The notes under the pieces: generated by a model | The model's database searches: none | Seen by the model: only the letters and a program-made list of their open reading frames with translations | Told to the model about the DNA's origin: nothing | Program-made: the position numbers and the translations under genes | Shown: piece after piece, positions 54,990 through 64,000 of the stretch | Layout: each line of letters starts with the position of its first letter | How positions within the stretch are numbered: the first letter of the stretch is position 1 | Source: Colwellia sp. RSH04 | GTDB lineage: Bacteria; Pseudomonadota; Gammaproteobacteria; Enterobacterales; Alteromonadaceae | Assembly (NCBI RefSeq): GCF_003545765.1 | Contig: NZ_QXIO01000010.1 | Location: 1 to 64,000 of the forward strand | DNA length: 64,000 nucleotides | Direction of reading: 5' to 3'

Positions 54990-56765
54990 TTAACCAAAAA
55001 GCTTGCCCAATTTCTTTTTCAGTTTATCTTCAGCTTTGTCTTTTAGTTTATCTTGCTGTTGTTTTATTACATCAGAGTTTTTCAACTCTTCTAGTGACTG
55101 ATCGGTATTAGTTAAAATACTTTCAAAATTGATCATTTCATCAGCATTCGCACTATTTAGATCTAATGCCTCACTGACTTTACTATTAAGGCCTGTAGAG
55201 ATACCACTTTTAAAGCTTGATAACTTATTGGCAACTTGCTGCTTAACCGCGCCAGAAAGGGCTTTATCAAGTGATGATGACATTGACAAGCTTGGTGCTA
55301 AAATATCTCCACTGGCTTTAATCCCAAGATCTAAACTATCCAATGTATTTAATGTTTCAAGCATCACTTTTGTAAACTTAGTTTCCGCTTTACCATCATA
55401 ATTAGCTTGAGTAATTTGAAGGTTAGCATCTGATACCAATTCGCTATTAAGTACACTATAACTACCAACACCCGCTAACAAACCTGAAGTTAAATTGAGG
55501 GTTAACGCTTTTGAGTTAGCAATCTCACTTTGAGGGATATTTAAGCCACTTATTGACCATTCACCTTTACTGTTGAATGTTCCTTCTTGCGCAATAGTGA
55601 ACTCACTTTCTAATGTGACTTGCCCTTTCACTTTTGATGAGACCAATACCTCACTGGCTTTGTTTCTATACCAGTGTTGATGCGTAATTTCATTAAGCGT
55701 CACAGAGAAGTCTCCCTGTGGTAACTCTAAAGACAATGTCCCTTGCTTTAATAAAAAGTCAGGCAAAGGATTATCTTCTTTAAAAGAAATAAAGCGTCCT
55801 TGAATAAACTGCTTTTCTTCAAGCGCTTCTGTTGAACTGTTCCCTTTTATATAGGGGCTTAACAAATTATAAATATGCTCTAAGCTTTGATAGTAATCTC
55901 TCGCTTTTTCACCAAATAAGATATGAGCAAAATCTTCAGCATCTATACTACCTAATTGATATTTGTTTTCTATTTCTTGCCAATCTTTTTCAGGGGCTAC
56001 TTTCAATGCATTTAACTGTGAAGAAATTTTTGTTTTACTCTCGTTAAACTGTTCTTTTGCTTTTTTAACCGCAAGCTGATCTTCTTTAAAGGACGCCTTA
56101 ACTTTATCAAAGTCAGCTTTTAACTGCTCTAAATCGTCAAGAGATTTAATCTCTCTATCAGTCAGCGCTTTAACTCGTTCTTGATAAGCTTTTAATTTAG
56201 CTTTTGACGGTAAAGAATCTTTTAACGACTTAAGCTTTTCTTGTTCTTGTTGGTAGGTAAGCTCTAATTGCTCAGCAGCTTTAACTGTATGTAAATTACT
56301 ATTCGCTAATAATGTTTTACTGTCAGGTAATGTTAAATCAAAATCAGGGAGCTGATCAGATAAGCTGCTACCTTCATTAGAGTCAGGCTCTGCTAATACA
56401 TATACAGCCCCCGTTTTTGCTCTTTTTTCATTGAGCTTTAGTTGCTCAACGGCAAACGCCTCTATGATTATTTTTCCAAACAAGTACTGCCATACATCGA
56501 CACTGGCTTTGGCTTGTTCAAAACTAAACAAGTTAAGATTAGGAGCTTCTTTATCAGTGACTTGCATACCATTAATGGTAATGCTTACCGGTGAAAAATT
56601 AACATCAACATGATCAATATTCACTTCTGCACCAAAAGAAGATTCAGCCGCGGTGATAATCCCTTTCTTAACTAAAGTACCTGCAAATAAATATACAAAC
56701 GCACACATCAACGCGACTAAGGTGGCAAATACCGCTATACCTTGCCAACGAATAAAACGGCTCAT
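54990..56765 (-). CDS. TIGR03545 family protein (AsmA-like, membrane-anchored)
   Basis: A 591-residue protein with an N-terminal membrane helix (residues 9-30), an AsmA-like start (VNIDHVDVNFSPVSITINGMQV), a long central coiled coil (about 165-260) and a C-terminal beta-rich part ending KKKLGKLFG. It matches the TIGR03545 family, which is always paired with TIGR03546. The start codon overlaps the stop of the upstream TIGR03546 gene by four bases (ATGA). A role in the cell envelope is likely but unproven. Confidence 0.83.
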   Translation of the reverse strand: MSRFIRWQGIAVFATLVALMCAFVYLFAGTLVKKGIITAAESSFGAEVNIDHVDVNFSPVSITINGMQVTDKEAPNLNLFSFEQAKASVDVWQYLFGKIIIEAFAVEQLKLNEKRAKTGAVYVLAEPDSNEGSSLSDQLPDFDLTLPDSKTLLANSNLHTVKAAEQLELTYQQEQEKLKSLKDSLPSKAKLKAYQERVKALTDREIKSLDDLEQLKADFDKVKASFKEDQLAVKKAKEQFNESKTKISSQLNALKVAPEKDWQEIENKYQLGSIDAEDFAHILFGEKARDYYQSLEHIYNLLSPYIKGNSSTEALEEKQFIQGRFISFKEDNPLPDFLLKQGTLSLELPQGDFSVTLNEITHQHWYRNKASEVLVSSKVKGQVTLESEFTIAQEGTFNSKGEWSISGLNIPQSEIANSKALTLNLTSGLLAGVGSYSVLNSELVSDANLQITQANYDGKAETKFTKVMLETLNTLDSLDLGIKASGDILAPSLSMSSSLDKALSGAVKQQVANKLSSFKSGISTGLNSKVSEALDLNSANADEMINFESILTNTDQSLEELKNSDVIKQQQDKLKDKAEDKLKKKLGKLFG

Positions 56766-57289
56766 AAACCTGTCCCCATCGTATTACCAGAGATACCTAA
56801 GTAAATTTTATAAAACTTAGACGCTTTCAGAGCTTGTACAACCTTAAACTTTTGGAAGAAAGCCATGATATGTACACGGTATTTTGCAATTAATACCTTA
56901 GCGACAAAATAAACCGGTATTGATAAAGCTATTCCCAGAACGATAGCCCCAAAAGTATAGGTATGATGCCAATGTGCTAATTTGAACCAAGACAATTGAT
57001 ACATTTCGGTAAATAAAGGATTCAATGCCTCAGCGGTGAGTAATGACTCACCTACCCAAACGGTAACTGGTGATAAAAGGTAACTTAACGCTGAAAAAAA
57101 ACCGACTGAAAGAATAAAACTGCCCAAGTGAACTTTTATTAACAACACAAAAAACAATATCACTAAGTTATGTAAACTAAAAAAAGGGGCTAAGGCAAAA
57201 ATAAACCCGAGTGCAATCGCTAAGGCAATCTGCCTTATGGAACTATCACTATTAAGTGCATGAAATAATTTAGCAAGTAGCGTTAACAT
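56762..57289 (-). CDS. TIGR03546/DUF2062-type membrane protein
   Basis: A 175-residue protein with three to four helices. LALGFIFALAPFFSLHNLVILFFVLLIKVHLGSFILSVGFFSALSYLLSPV is typical of the TIGR03546 group. It is the first gene of the pair with TIGR03545, coupled by a 4-bp overlap. No function is established. Confidence 0.83.
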   Translation of the reverse strand: MLTLLAKLFHALNSDSSIRQIALAIALGFIFALAPFFSLHNLVILFFVLLIKVHLGSFILSVGFFSALSYLLSPVTVWVGESLLTAEALNPLFTEMYQLSWFKLAHWHHTYTFGAIVLGIALSIPVYFVAKVLIAKYRVHIMAFFQKFKVVQALKASKFYKIYLGISGNTMGTGL

Positions 57290-57343
57290 ATTGCCTCCAT
57301 GTAATTGTTATCAAAATTTAGAAAGTAGAAGAAAGTATCGCGA

Positions 57344-58120
57344 CTAGCCCTCTTCTTTACGTGTAAATACCCAATCGTTACCTTTAGAAAAGCTTTCATT
57401 ATACTTGTAACCCGCTAAATCAAATTGCTTTACCTGTTCAACATCGGTAATTTGATTTTGAATAATATACCTTGCCATTAAACCGCGCGCTTTTTTAGCG
57501 TAGAAACTGATCATTTTATATTGGCCATTCTTCCAATCTTTAAAGGCTGGAGTAATAATATTAGCATTTAAAGACTTTTTCTTAACTGACTTAAAGTATT
57601 CTGTTGAAGCAAGGTTTATTAAGGTCTCTTCCTTTTGCTCTGCCAAGGCTTTATTCAATTCATTCGTGATAATATCACCCCAAAACTGGTACAAATTATC
57701 GCCACGAACATTAGCCAGTTTACAGCCCATTTCTAAGCGATAAGCTTGCATTAAATCTAGCGGTTTTAATAAGCCATATAAACCTGACAATATACGTAAA
57801 TGATTCTGCGCAAAGTCAAAATCTTGTTCAGAAAAACTTGCCGCGTCTAAACCAGTATAAACATCACCATTAAAACTCAGCACCGCTTGCCTTGCATTTT
57901 CAGGGGTAAATGGTAGAGACCACTCTCCAAACCTAGCGGCATTTAATCCGGCTAATTTATCACTTAATTTCATTAAAGAAGCGATTTCATCTGGTGTTAA
58001 TTTTACACAATCATCTATTAACAACTGGCTTTGCGCTAACAACGTAGGCAGGGTATATTTTTCAGTCGCGGGGGTTGATTCAAAGTCTAATTTTTTTGCT
58101 GGGGAAACAACTAGTAACAT
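57344..58120 (-). CDS. yaaA: Peroxide stress protein YaaA (DUF328)
   Basis: A 258-residue protein, the same length as in E. coli. It starts with [15 protein letters not shown] and contains [19 protein letters not shown] and a C-terminal [13 protein letters not shown]. YaaA limits DNA damage during peroxide stress by lowering free iron. I use the ATG at 58120; the open frame extends 22 codons upstream without family similarity. It lies 55 bases after the TIGR03546 start on the same strand. Confidence 0.93.
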   Translation of the reverse strand: MLLVVSPAKKLDFESTPATEKYTLPTLLAQSQLLIDDCVKLTPDEIASLMKLSDKLAGLNAARFGEWSLPFTPENARQAVLSFNGDVYTGLDAASFSEQDFDFAQNHLRILSGLYGLLKPLDLMQAYRLEMGCKLANVRGDNLYQFWGDIITNELNKALAEQKEETLINLASTEYFKSVKKKSLNANIITPAFKDWKNGQYKMISFYAKKARGLMARYIIQNQITDVEQVKQFDLAGYKYNESFSKGNDWVFTRKEEG

Positions 58121-58398
58121 AACAAGATTATTCAGCCTAAGCCTTATCAATTTGTAGGAAGAGTAACTATACCATAAGCAATTCAACTTAGAACAGCTTC
58201 ACTAAATTGCTATAAAAATAAAATCTATTATCAAAAAATAGTAATTTCACCAACTTTTTCATTAAAAACTAGGATATAGTGCTTTTTAAATAGCACATTC
58301 ATTATATTATGTTGTAATATTTCAACAGCTACATTCTCAATGAAGTCAATATAACCAAAATGGTTATTAAATAATTCCCAAAAGTAAAAGGTCTCATC

Positions 58399-59361
58399 AT
58401 GACAAACTCTTCTTCACAACTAGCTCAGCTAAAGAAAATGACCACGGTTGTTGCCGATACAGGCGATATCGAAGCCATTGCTAAATTTCAGCCTCAAGAT
58501 GCTACCACTAACCCTTCTTTAGTGTTAAAAGCCGCTGCTTTAGAAAATTATCAGCAATTACTGAGTGACTCAGTTGCTTGGGCAAAAGAACAATCTGATA
58601 ATGCAGAACAACAAGTCATTGATGCTGCCGATAAGTTATCGGTACTTATTGGTTTAGAAATATTAAAAATAATTCCAGGTAGAATTTCTACTGAAGTTGA
58701 TGCGCGCCTATCTTTTGATACGAACGCATCAATAGAAAAAGCACATAAGCTTATGGCTATGTATAACGAAGCAGGTATAAGTAACGACAGAATTTTAATA
58801 AAATTAGCTTCAACATGGGAAGGTATCAAAGCAGCTCAAGCGTTAGAAAAACAAGGAATCAATTGTAATTTAACCTTACTATTTAGCTTTGCTCAAGCTA
58901 GAGCTTGTGCAGAAGCGGGTGCCTACTTAATTTCACCTTTCGTTGGCCGCATTTTAGATTGGTATAAGAAAGATACAGGTCGTACTGATTATGCAAGCAA
59001 TGAAGATCCTGGTGTAGTCTCAGTAACAAGCATCTATAACTATTACAAAACCCAAGGTTATAACACCGTTGTTATGGGCGCTAGTTTTAGAAACACCGGT
59101 GAGATTCTTGAACTGGCTGGTTGTGATCGCTTAACCATTAGCCCGCAATTAATGGATGAACTAGACAGTAATACTGAAACTGTTGTTCAAAAACTAAAAA
59201 CGGCAGTGCCAAATCCAGCGAATGAGTCTCCCTTAACAGAAGCACAATTTCGCTGGGAAATGAACCAAGATGCAATGGCGACTGAAAAGCTAGCAGAAGG
59301 TATTCGAAACTTCGCCATTGACCAAATTAAACTTGAAAAGCAACTCGCTGAGATGTTGTAA
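58399..59361 (+). CDS. tal: Transaldolase (TalB type)
   Basis: A 320-residue enzyme of the non-oxidative pentose phosphate pathway. The Schiff-base lysine is in [29 protein letters not shown] and the phosphate-binding [22 protein letters not shown] are present. AAGG is seven bases before the ATG. Divergent from yaaA. Confidence 0.97.
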   Translation: MTNSSSQLAQLKKMTTVVADTGDIEAIAKFQPQDATTNPSLVLKAAALENYQQLLSDSVAWAKEQSDNAEQQVIDAADKLSVLIGLEILKIIPGRISTEVDARLSFDTNASIEKAHKLMAMYNEAGISNDRILIKLASTWEGIKAAQALEKQGINCNLTLLFSFAQARACAEAGAYLISPFVGRILDWYKKDTGRTDYASNEDPGVVSVTSIYNYYKTQGYNTVVMGASFRNTGEILELAGCDRLTISPQLMDELDSNTETVVQKLKTAVPNPANESPLTEAQFRWEMNQDAMATEKLAEGIRNFAIDQIKLEKQLAEML

Positions 59362-59400
59362 AATACGCCAACCAGCTTGAAATAACAGCACATAATGTTG

Positions 59401-59436
59401 AAAAAAACGCATATTTTGTAAAAAATGTGCGTTTTT
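59401..59436 (+). terminator. Intrinsic terminator of tal
   Basis: AAAAAACGCA...TGTGCGTTTTTT, about 40 bases after the tal stop; the T run follows on the + strand. Confidence 0.8.
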
Positions 59437-59512
59437 TCATTTTAAAGCGTAAATATTTGTGATATTAAAGAGATGCAGTTGTTTTTATTTTTTAGGAAAT
59501 AAGGGGCGCTTT

Positions 59513-59686
59513 ATGGATAATAATAACCAAATGTTAGAGTCAAGAAACAAACCAACCACCAACCGTGCAACGTCGACAAAAAAAAGAAAGTGGCGTGAAA
59601 TTGAGTTACTAAGAGATAAGTTCCAACTAGAAAAAGAACTAAGGGTTTATGAAGATTCCTTAGAATATATGTTAGACGAATTCTAA
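59513..59686 (+). CDS. DUF3545 family small protein
   Basis: A 57-residue charged protein. RKWREIELLRDKFQLEKELRVYEDSLEYMLDEF matches DUF3545, a small family of gammaproteobacteria with the strongly conserved KRKWREIE motif. The frame opens earlier, but the ATG at 59513 has AAGGGG seven bases upstream and gives the family N-terminus. No function known. Confidence 0.85.
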   Translation: MDNNNQMLESRNKPTTNRATSTKKRKWREIELLRDKFQLEKELRVYEDSLEYMLDEF

Positions 59687-59702
59687 TTCGTTTCTCATAT
59701 TT

Positions 59703-59730
59703 CAATATTTAATATGCATATTAAATATTG
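59703..59730. repeat. Perfect 28-bp palindrome
   Basis: CAATATTTAATATG and its exact reverse complement meet at 59716/59717. It lies just after the DUF3545 stop and before its terminator. Purpose unknown; operator or extruded hairpin are possibilities. Confidence 0.7.
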
Positions 59731-59735
59731 CACCA

Positions 59736-59769
59736 ATAAAAGCCGTTTTTAAATAAAAACGGCTTTATT
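59736..59769 (+). terminator. Intrinsic terminator of the DUF3545 gene
   Basis: AAAGCCGTTTTT-AAAT-AAAAACGGCTTT followed by ATTATTT on the + strand. Confidence 0.82.
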
Positions 59770-59867
59770 ATTTGTAAGCTTCAATCACAAAAATAATACC
59801 ATTAAACAACGTTAAAACAATTAAAAGCAGTAACGCTTTCTAGCTTGCTAATATGTTATTACGTTGT

Positions 59868-59892
59868 AGTGGTCAACTAATTTTGACCACTT
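59868..59892. repeat. Inverted repeat GTGGTCA...TGACCAC
   Basis: AGTGGTCAA and TTGACCACT are separated by CTAATT. It lies about 30 bases after the PEP-CTERM gene stop and could end its transcript, but no clean T run follows. The sequence also resembles insertion-sequence ends, without a transposase here. Confidence 0.4.
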
Positions 59893-59923
59893 CTGTAGGC
59901 AAAATGTAATTATAATTCAGCTT

Positions 59924-60589
59924 CTAACTTACTCGCTTTTTAAATTTTCGAGAAGCTAAACCTAATGCGGCTATTGTAAAAATAGCAAATGTAGAAGGTT
60001 CAGGCACAGGGATTGAATCAAAACTTAACGTTAATGAAGTTATATTTTCTGGATTTGATTTAGAGTCGTATGTTCCCCAAATAACGCCTATATTATTAGG
60101 ATCATCTTTAAATAAAAATCCCGCATGTGTCGCATTAGCATTAATGAGTGTCTGAATAACAGAGGATACATCAAATTCCAGCCTATCTAAAATGCCATCA
60201 GTAATAAACGTTTGTTGAAAGATATCTGTTCTTCCCCAGTCAGCCAATTCAACACTACCATTGGCATTATAAGCAAAGAGATCAATCCCCATACCTGCAT
60301 GTGTTGTAAACTCCGATATGCCTAAAATTGCCGAACTTACCATAGCACCCGCTGAAAAATTTGATAAATCAAATTCAATGACGGTTCTGACATTATTAGG
60401 TGAGTACACCTCATTACGATTCCAATTACCAATGCGATCTGCGATGCCATCATCGTTAAAATCCCAAACACTAGCATCTGCATCAGGAGTTAATTCAATT
60501 ACTCCTGCGTTAGCAATACCACTCAATGCTATGGTACAAATAGCAACAACAACTTTTAAAGATTTACTTTTCAATAGTTTTTTTTTCAT
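59924..60589 (-). CDS. PEP-CTERM sorting-signal protein
   Basis: A 221-residue secreted protein. It has an N-terminal signal peptide (ALSGIANAG), a beta-rich domain with DADASVWDFNDDGIADRIGN (possible calcium-binding loop), and the C-terminal tripartite signal VPEPSTFAIFTIAALGLASRKFKKR: a PEP motif, a hydrophobic helix and basic residues. Such proteins are processed by exosortase and linked to exopolysaccharide. No exosortase gene is in the window. Function of the main domain unknown. Confidence 0.9.
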   Translation of the reverse strand: MKKKLLKSKSLKVVVAICTIALSGIANAGVIELTPDADASVWDFNDDGIADRIGNWNRNEVYSPNNVRTVIEFDLSNFSAGAMVSSAILGISEFTTHAGMGIDLFAYNANGSVELADWGRTDIFQQTFITDGILDRLEFDVSSVIQTLINANATHAGFLFKDDPNNIGVIWGTYDSKSNPENITSLTLSFDSIPVPEPSTFAIFTIAALGLASRKFKKRVS

Positions 60590-61022
60590 TATTTTAGTCC
60601 TTTATTATGGAAAATAGTTAATTAAAATATCACTGTAAATGAATGCAACAAACAAGCCACTGTATAATGTATACCCAAAAACAATACTTTAGACTATGTG
60701 GATAATAATGACCTTGATATGTGTATAAAATATTGACATTAACAACTTAGGTTACAGAATTTGTGAAATGTATTCACAATAATAAAATATCTGGGACGTG
60801 TTTATTTTTGTTGATATTTTTGTGGCCATCGAGGCAGATTTCTTGGACCTATGCTCCCCATTGATAACAAAACCAGCGTAGATAGGCGTATAAATAACTT
60901 ACTCAGTCACTTTGCTTGTACCTAACTTCTGGTTATTTAGATCAATTAACAACTCATTGACTTCTTTCAAACACCCGTTTAAATTTAACACTCATCTTCA
61001 TGTCGGCTAGATACTTTTCCCA
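60590..61022. other. Intergenic region between divergent PEP-CTERM and hydrolase genes
   Basis: About 430 bases holding the promoters of both neighbours. A single DnaA 9-mer TGTGGATAA lies at 60697-60705. No ORF is supported; no clear operator was identified. Confidence 0.4.
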
Positions 61023-61820
61023 ATGACAAAAACAACGCTTAATTTCGTCCATGCAAATGGTTTTCCTTCAGGCAGTTATCAAGCACTGTTTGATAGTTTC
61101 CCTGAAAATATCAATGTCATTGCCCTTGATAAATATGGCCATCATCCTGACTATCCAGTAAAGAACAATTGGCAACCTTTAGTTGAGCAACTCATTAACT
61201 TTATTGAAGAGCAGCATAAAATTGCCGAGCCTGTTATTGCCGTAGGTCATTCTTTTGGTGGCGTACTCTCCTTTATTGCCGCATGCCAGCGTCCTGACCT
61301 ATTTAAAGGTCTCATCATGTTAGATCCGCCAGTATTTACTGGCTCAGTTGCCATGATGGCAAAAATAATTAAAAAGACCCCATTAATTGATAAATTTAGC
61401 CCTGCTGGTAGAGCAAAGAAAAGACGTTCTCATTGGCCTTTAAACACAAATGTAGCCGAGCTATTTTCTCGACGAAGTTTGTTTAAAAACTTTGATCAGC
61501 GTTGTCTAAATGATTATGTGAAACATGGTATTATTGAAAAAAATGATCAGCTAGAGCTCGCCTTTAGTGCAGAAATTGAAGCAGAAATTTTTAGAGACTT
61601 ACCGACCAACTTGAGTAGCTACAAAAACAAACTCACCATTCCAGCCAAGCTTATCTATGCCGAACAAACGGATGTGTGCCCAATACACTTTTTCGAAAAA
61701 TTCGCAAAATTAAATAAAACGTTGCACCTCGCTAGTGTACAAGGAGGCCATATGTTTCCACTTGAAAGACCAGAAGAAACGGCCCAGTTAATCATGGATA
61801 CGATTAAAGAGTTTTCATGA
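61023..61820 (+). CDS. Alpha/beta hydrolase
   Basis: A 265-residue alpha/beta hydrolase fold protein. Oxyanion region LNFVHANGFPSGSY, nucleophile elbow VAVGHSFGGVLSF-type (GHSFGG), acid in YAEQTDVCP and histidine in GGHMFPLERPEETA are all present. No signal peptide, so cytosolic; substrate unknown. ATG without a strong ribosome site. Confidence 0.9.
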   Translation: MTKTTLNFVHANGFPSGSYQALFDSFPENINVIALDKYGHHPDYPVKNNWQPLVEQLINFIEEQHKIAEPVIAVGHSFGGVLSFIAACQRPDLFKGLIMLDPPVFTGSVAMMAKIIKKTPLIDKFSPAGRAKKRRSHWPLNTNVAELFSRRSLFKNFDQRCLNDYVKHGIIEKNDQLELAFSAEIEAEIFRDLPTNLSSYKNKLTIPAKLIYAEQTDVCPIHFFEKFAKLNKTLHLASVQGGHMFPLERPEETAQLIMDTIKEFS

Positions 61821-61852
61821 GGGCCTGTTGGCCTTTGCTAAATAACGAGCAT

Positions 61853-61881
61853 AAAAAACGCAGCTAACGCTGCGTTTTTTT
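61853..61881. terminator. Bidirectional terminator between the hydrolase and eno
   Basis: AAAAAACGCAGC-TAAC-GCTGCGTTTTTTT serves the + strand hydrolase gene. It also reads as a terminator on the minus strand for eno, about 140 bases from its stop. Confidence 0.9.
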
Positions 61882-61894
61882 ATTAGTGATTTTT

Positions 61895-62012
61895 AACAAG
61901 ACAAAATAATAATGAATACTGTAGCTATATAGTAATAATACAAGGCATTTGCACGGAGTTGACGCTAGTCAATGAGTACAAATAACGACGTAGTATTTGC
62001 TATATAGCAAAT
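61895..62012. repeat. Partly palindromic noncoding element after eno
   Basis: GTAGCTATATAG (61921-61932) recurs as the palindrome TTTGCTATATAGCAAA near 61996, with GTTGACGCTAGTCAA between them. The block looks like a small repetitive extragenic element. Only one copy is in the window. Confidence 0.4.
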
Positions 62013-62022
62013 GTATTGATTG

Positions 62023-63336
<1,314 letters not shown>

Positions 63337-63414
63337 CTACTTAATATGGCGTTCTACAAGTTTAGAACGAATAATATAAATCGATTTAACACACGTTATT
63401 TTGCTTGTTAAAGC

Positions 63415-63442
63415 AAAAACCGCAGCAATAGCTACGGTTTTA
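63415..63442 (-). terminator. Terminator-like hairpin between pyrG and eno
   Basis: AAAACCGTAGC-TATT-GCTGCGGTTTTT on the minus strand, 16 bases after the pyrG stop. It may only partly separate the two genes. Confidence 0.7.
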
Positions 63443-63457
63443 AAATAATCAATCTTA

Positions 63458-64000
63458 TTAGTTTGACTGCTGTTTTTGCAACTCAAAAGAGGCTGCAATA
63501 AAGCCTTCAAATAGCGGGTGTCCATCACGAGGAGTTGAATTAAACTCGGGATGGAATTGACCTGCTACAAACCATGGGTGATCAGCAATTTCAATCACCT
63601 CGACTAATTTCTTATCTGACGATAGCCCCGAAAAAACTAAACCAGCTTTGCTTAATTGATCGCGGTAGTTATTATTTACCTCAAAACGGTGACGGTGTCT
63701 TTCATTAATGGTTTCACTACCATATACGTCGCAGACCTTGGTACCTTTCACTAGGTGACACAATTGCGAACCTAAACGCATAGTTCCGCCTAAATCTGAC
63801 TGCTCGTTACGATATTCAACTTGGCCTTCTTCATCTAGCCACTCACTGATTAAACCAATTACTGGGTGAGCAGTTTCGGTATTAAATTCTGTACTATGAG
63901 CACCTTCGAGGCCAGCTACATTGCGAGCGTACTCGATCAACGCAACTTGCATACCTAAACAAATTCCTAAATAAGGTACTTTGTTTTCACGTGCATATTG
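63458..64000 (-). CDS. pyrG: CTP synthase, C-terminal part (cut by the window edge)
   Basis: The last 180 residues of PyrG; the gene continues beyond 64000. This is the class I glutamine amidotransferase domain: the nucleophile cysteine is in YLGICLGMQ, with [14 protein letters not shown] and the HPEF histidine/glutamate pair near the end. It releases ammonia for UTP to CTP conversion by the N-terminal synthase domain, which is outside the window. eno follows. Confidence 0.97.
   Translation of the reverse strand, partial: QYARENKVPYLGICLGMQVALIEYARNVAGLEGAHSTEFNTETAHPVIGLISEWLDEEGQVEYRNEQSDLGGTMRLGSQLCHLVKGTKVCDVYGSETINERHRHRFEVNNNYRDQLSKAGLVFSGLSSDKKLVEVIEIADHPWFVAGQFHPEFNSTPRDGHPLFEGFIAASFELQKQQSN

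Noticed and set aside
59868..59892. Insertion sequence end
   Set aside because: No transposase and no matching second end within several kilobases; kept only as an inverted repeat.
60697..60705. Single perfect DnaA box
   Set aside because: One 9-mer is expected by chance at about this frequency in 64 kb, and it has no partner nearby.

Overview
The window looks like a chromosomal segment of a marine gammaproteobacterium of the order Alteromonadales, most like Colwelliaceae (Colwellia/Thalassotalea-type). This rests on low G+C, the conserved gene blocks ypjD-ffh-rpsP-rimM-trmD-rplS, dsbC-recJ-prfB-lysS and pyrG-eno, a TtpC-type TonB2 cluster, a PEP-CTERM protein and several TonB-dependent receptors. 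The genus is inferred from protein flavour; no search was run.

Layout. 1-2700 is part of an integron cassette array: seven attC sites in one orientation, two small ORF cassettes and repeated ORF-less cassettes that carry a conserved hairpin element. No integrase gene lies at its attI-side end. 2978-8273 is a TonB2 energy-transduction operon (DUF3450, TtpC-like ExbB, ExbB, ExbD, TonB, TPR). Next to it are a large TonB-dependent receptor (8551-11217) and a duplicated beta-helix lipoprotein (11360-14197). Then come an ammonium transporter with a sigma54/NtrC-type promoter, arfA with its self-limiting hairpin, and a GAF sensor kinase-like protein that lacks the usual phosphoacceptor histidine. 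18445-24751 is the ribosomal/SRP block, interrupted by a FecA-like receptor and a duplicated tail of ffh.

25006-27198 holds ypjD and a CorC-family gene, followed by an AT-rich gap with two perfect, inverted DnaA boxes. 28490-30490 is a 2-kb tandem array of 16 units of about 117 or 166 bp. Each unit ends in an intrinsic-terminator-like hairpin pointing to the + strand, although no + strand gene lies upstream. It may be a family of tandem small RNA genes and is the most unusual feature here. 30628-43115 holds a periplasmic binding-like protein, gshA, an M16 protease, an RluA-type pseudouridine synthase, an NSS transporter and an ABC transporter whose permease is fused to an M1 peptidase.

43345-51097 is lysS, prfB (with its programmed frameshift), recJ, dsbC, divergent fldB, and srmB. 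51258-57289 carries a Pho-box-preceded OprP/OprO-like porin, a tiny DUF3012 lipoprotein, unknown membrane proteins, a GNAT acetyltransferase and the TIGR03545/TIGR03546 pair. 57344-64000 has yaaA, tal, a DUF3545 gene, a PEP-CTERM protein, an alpha/beta hydrolase, eno and the 3' part of pyrG.

Themes. Nutrient capture across the outer membrane recurs: three energised or porin systems have candidate Pho or Fur operators, and amt has a nitrogen-type promoter. The two repeat-rich noncoding regions (the integron cassettes and the 28.5-30.5 kb array) are where undescribed biology is most likely.
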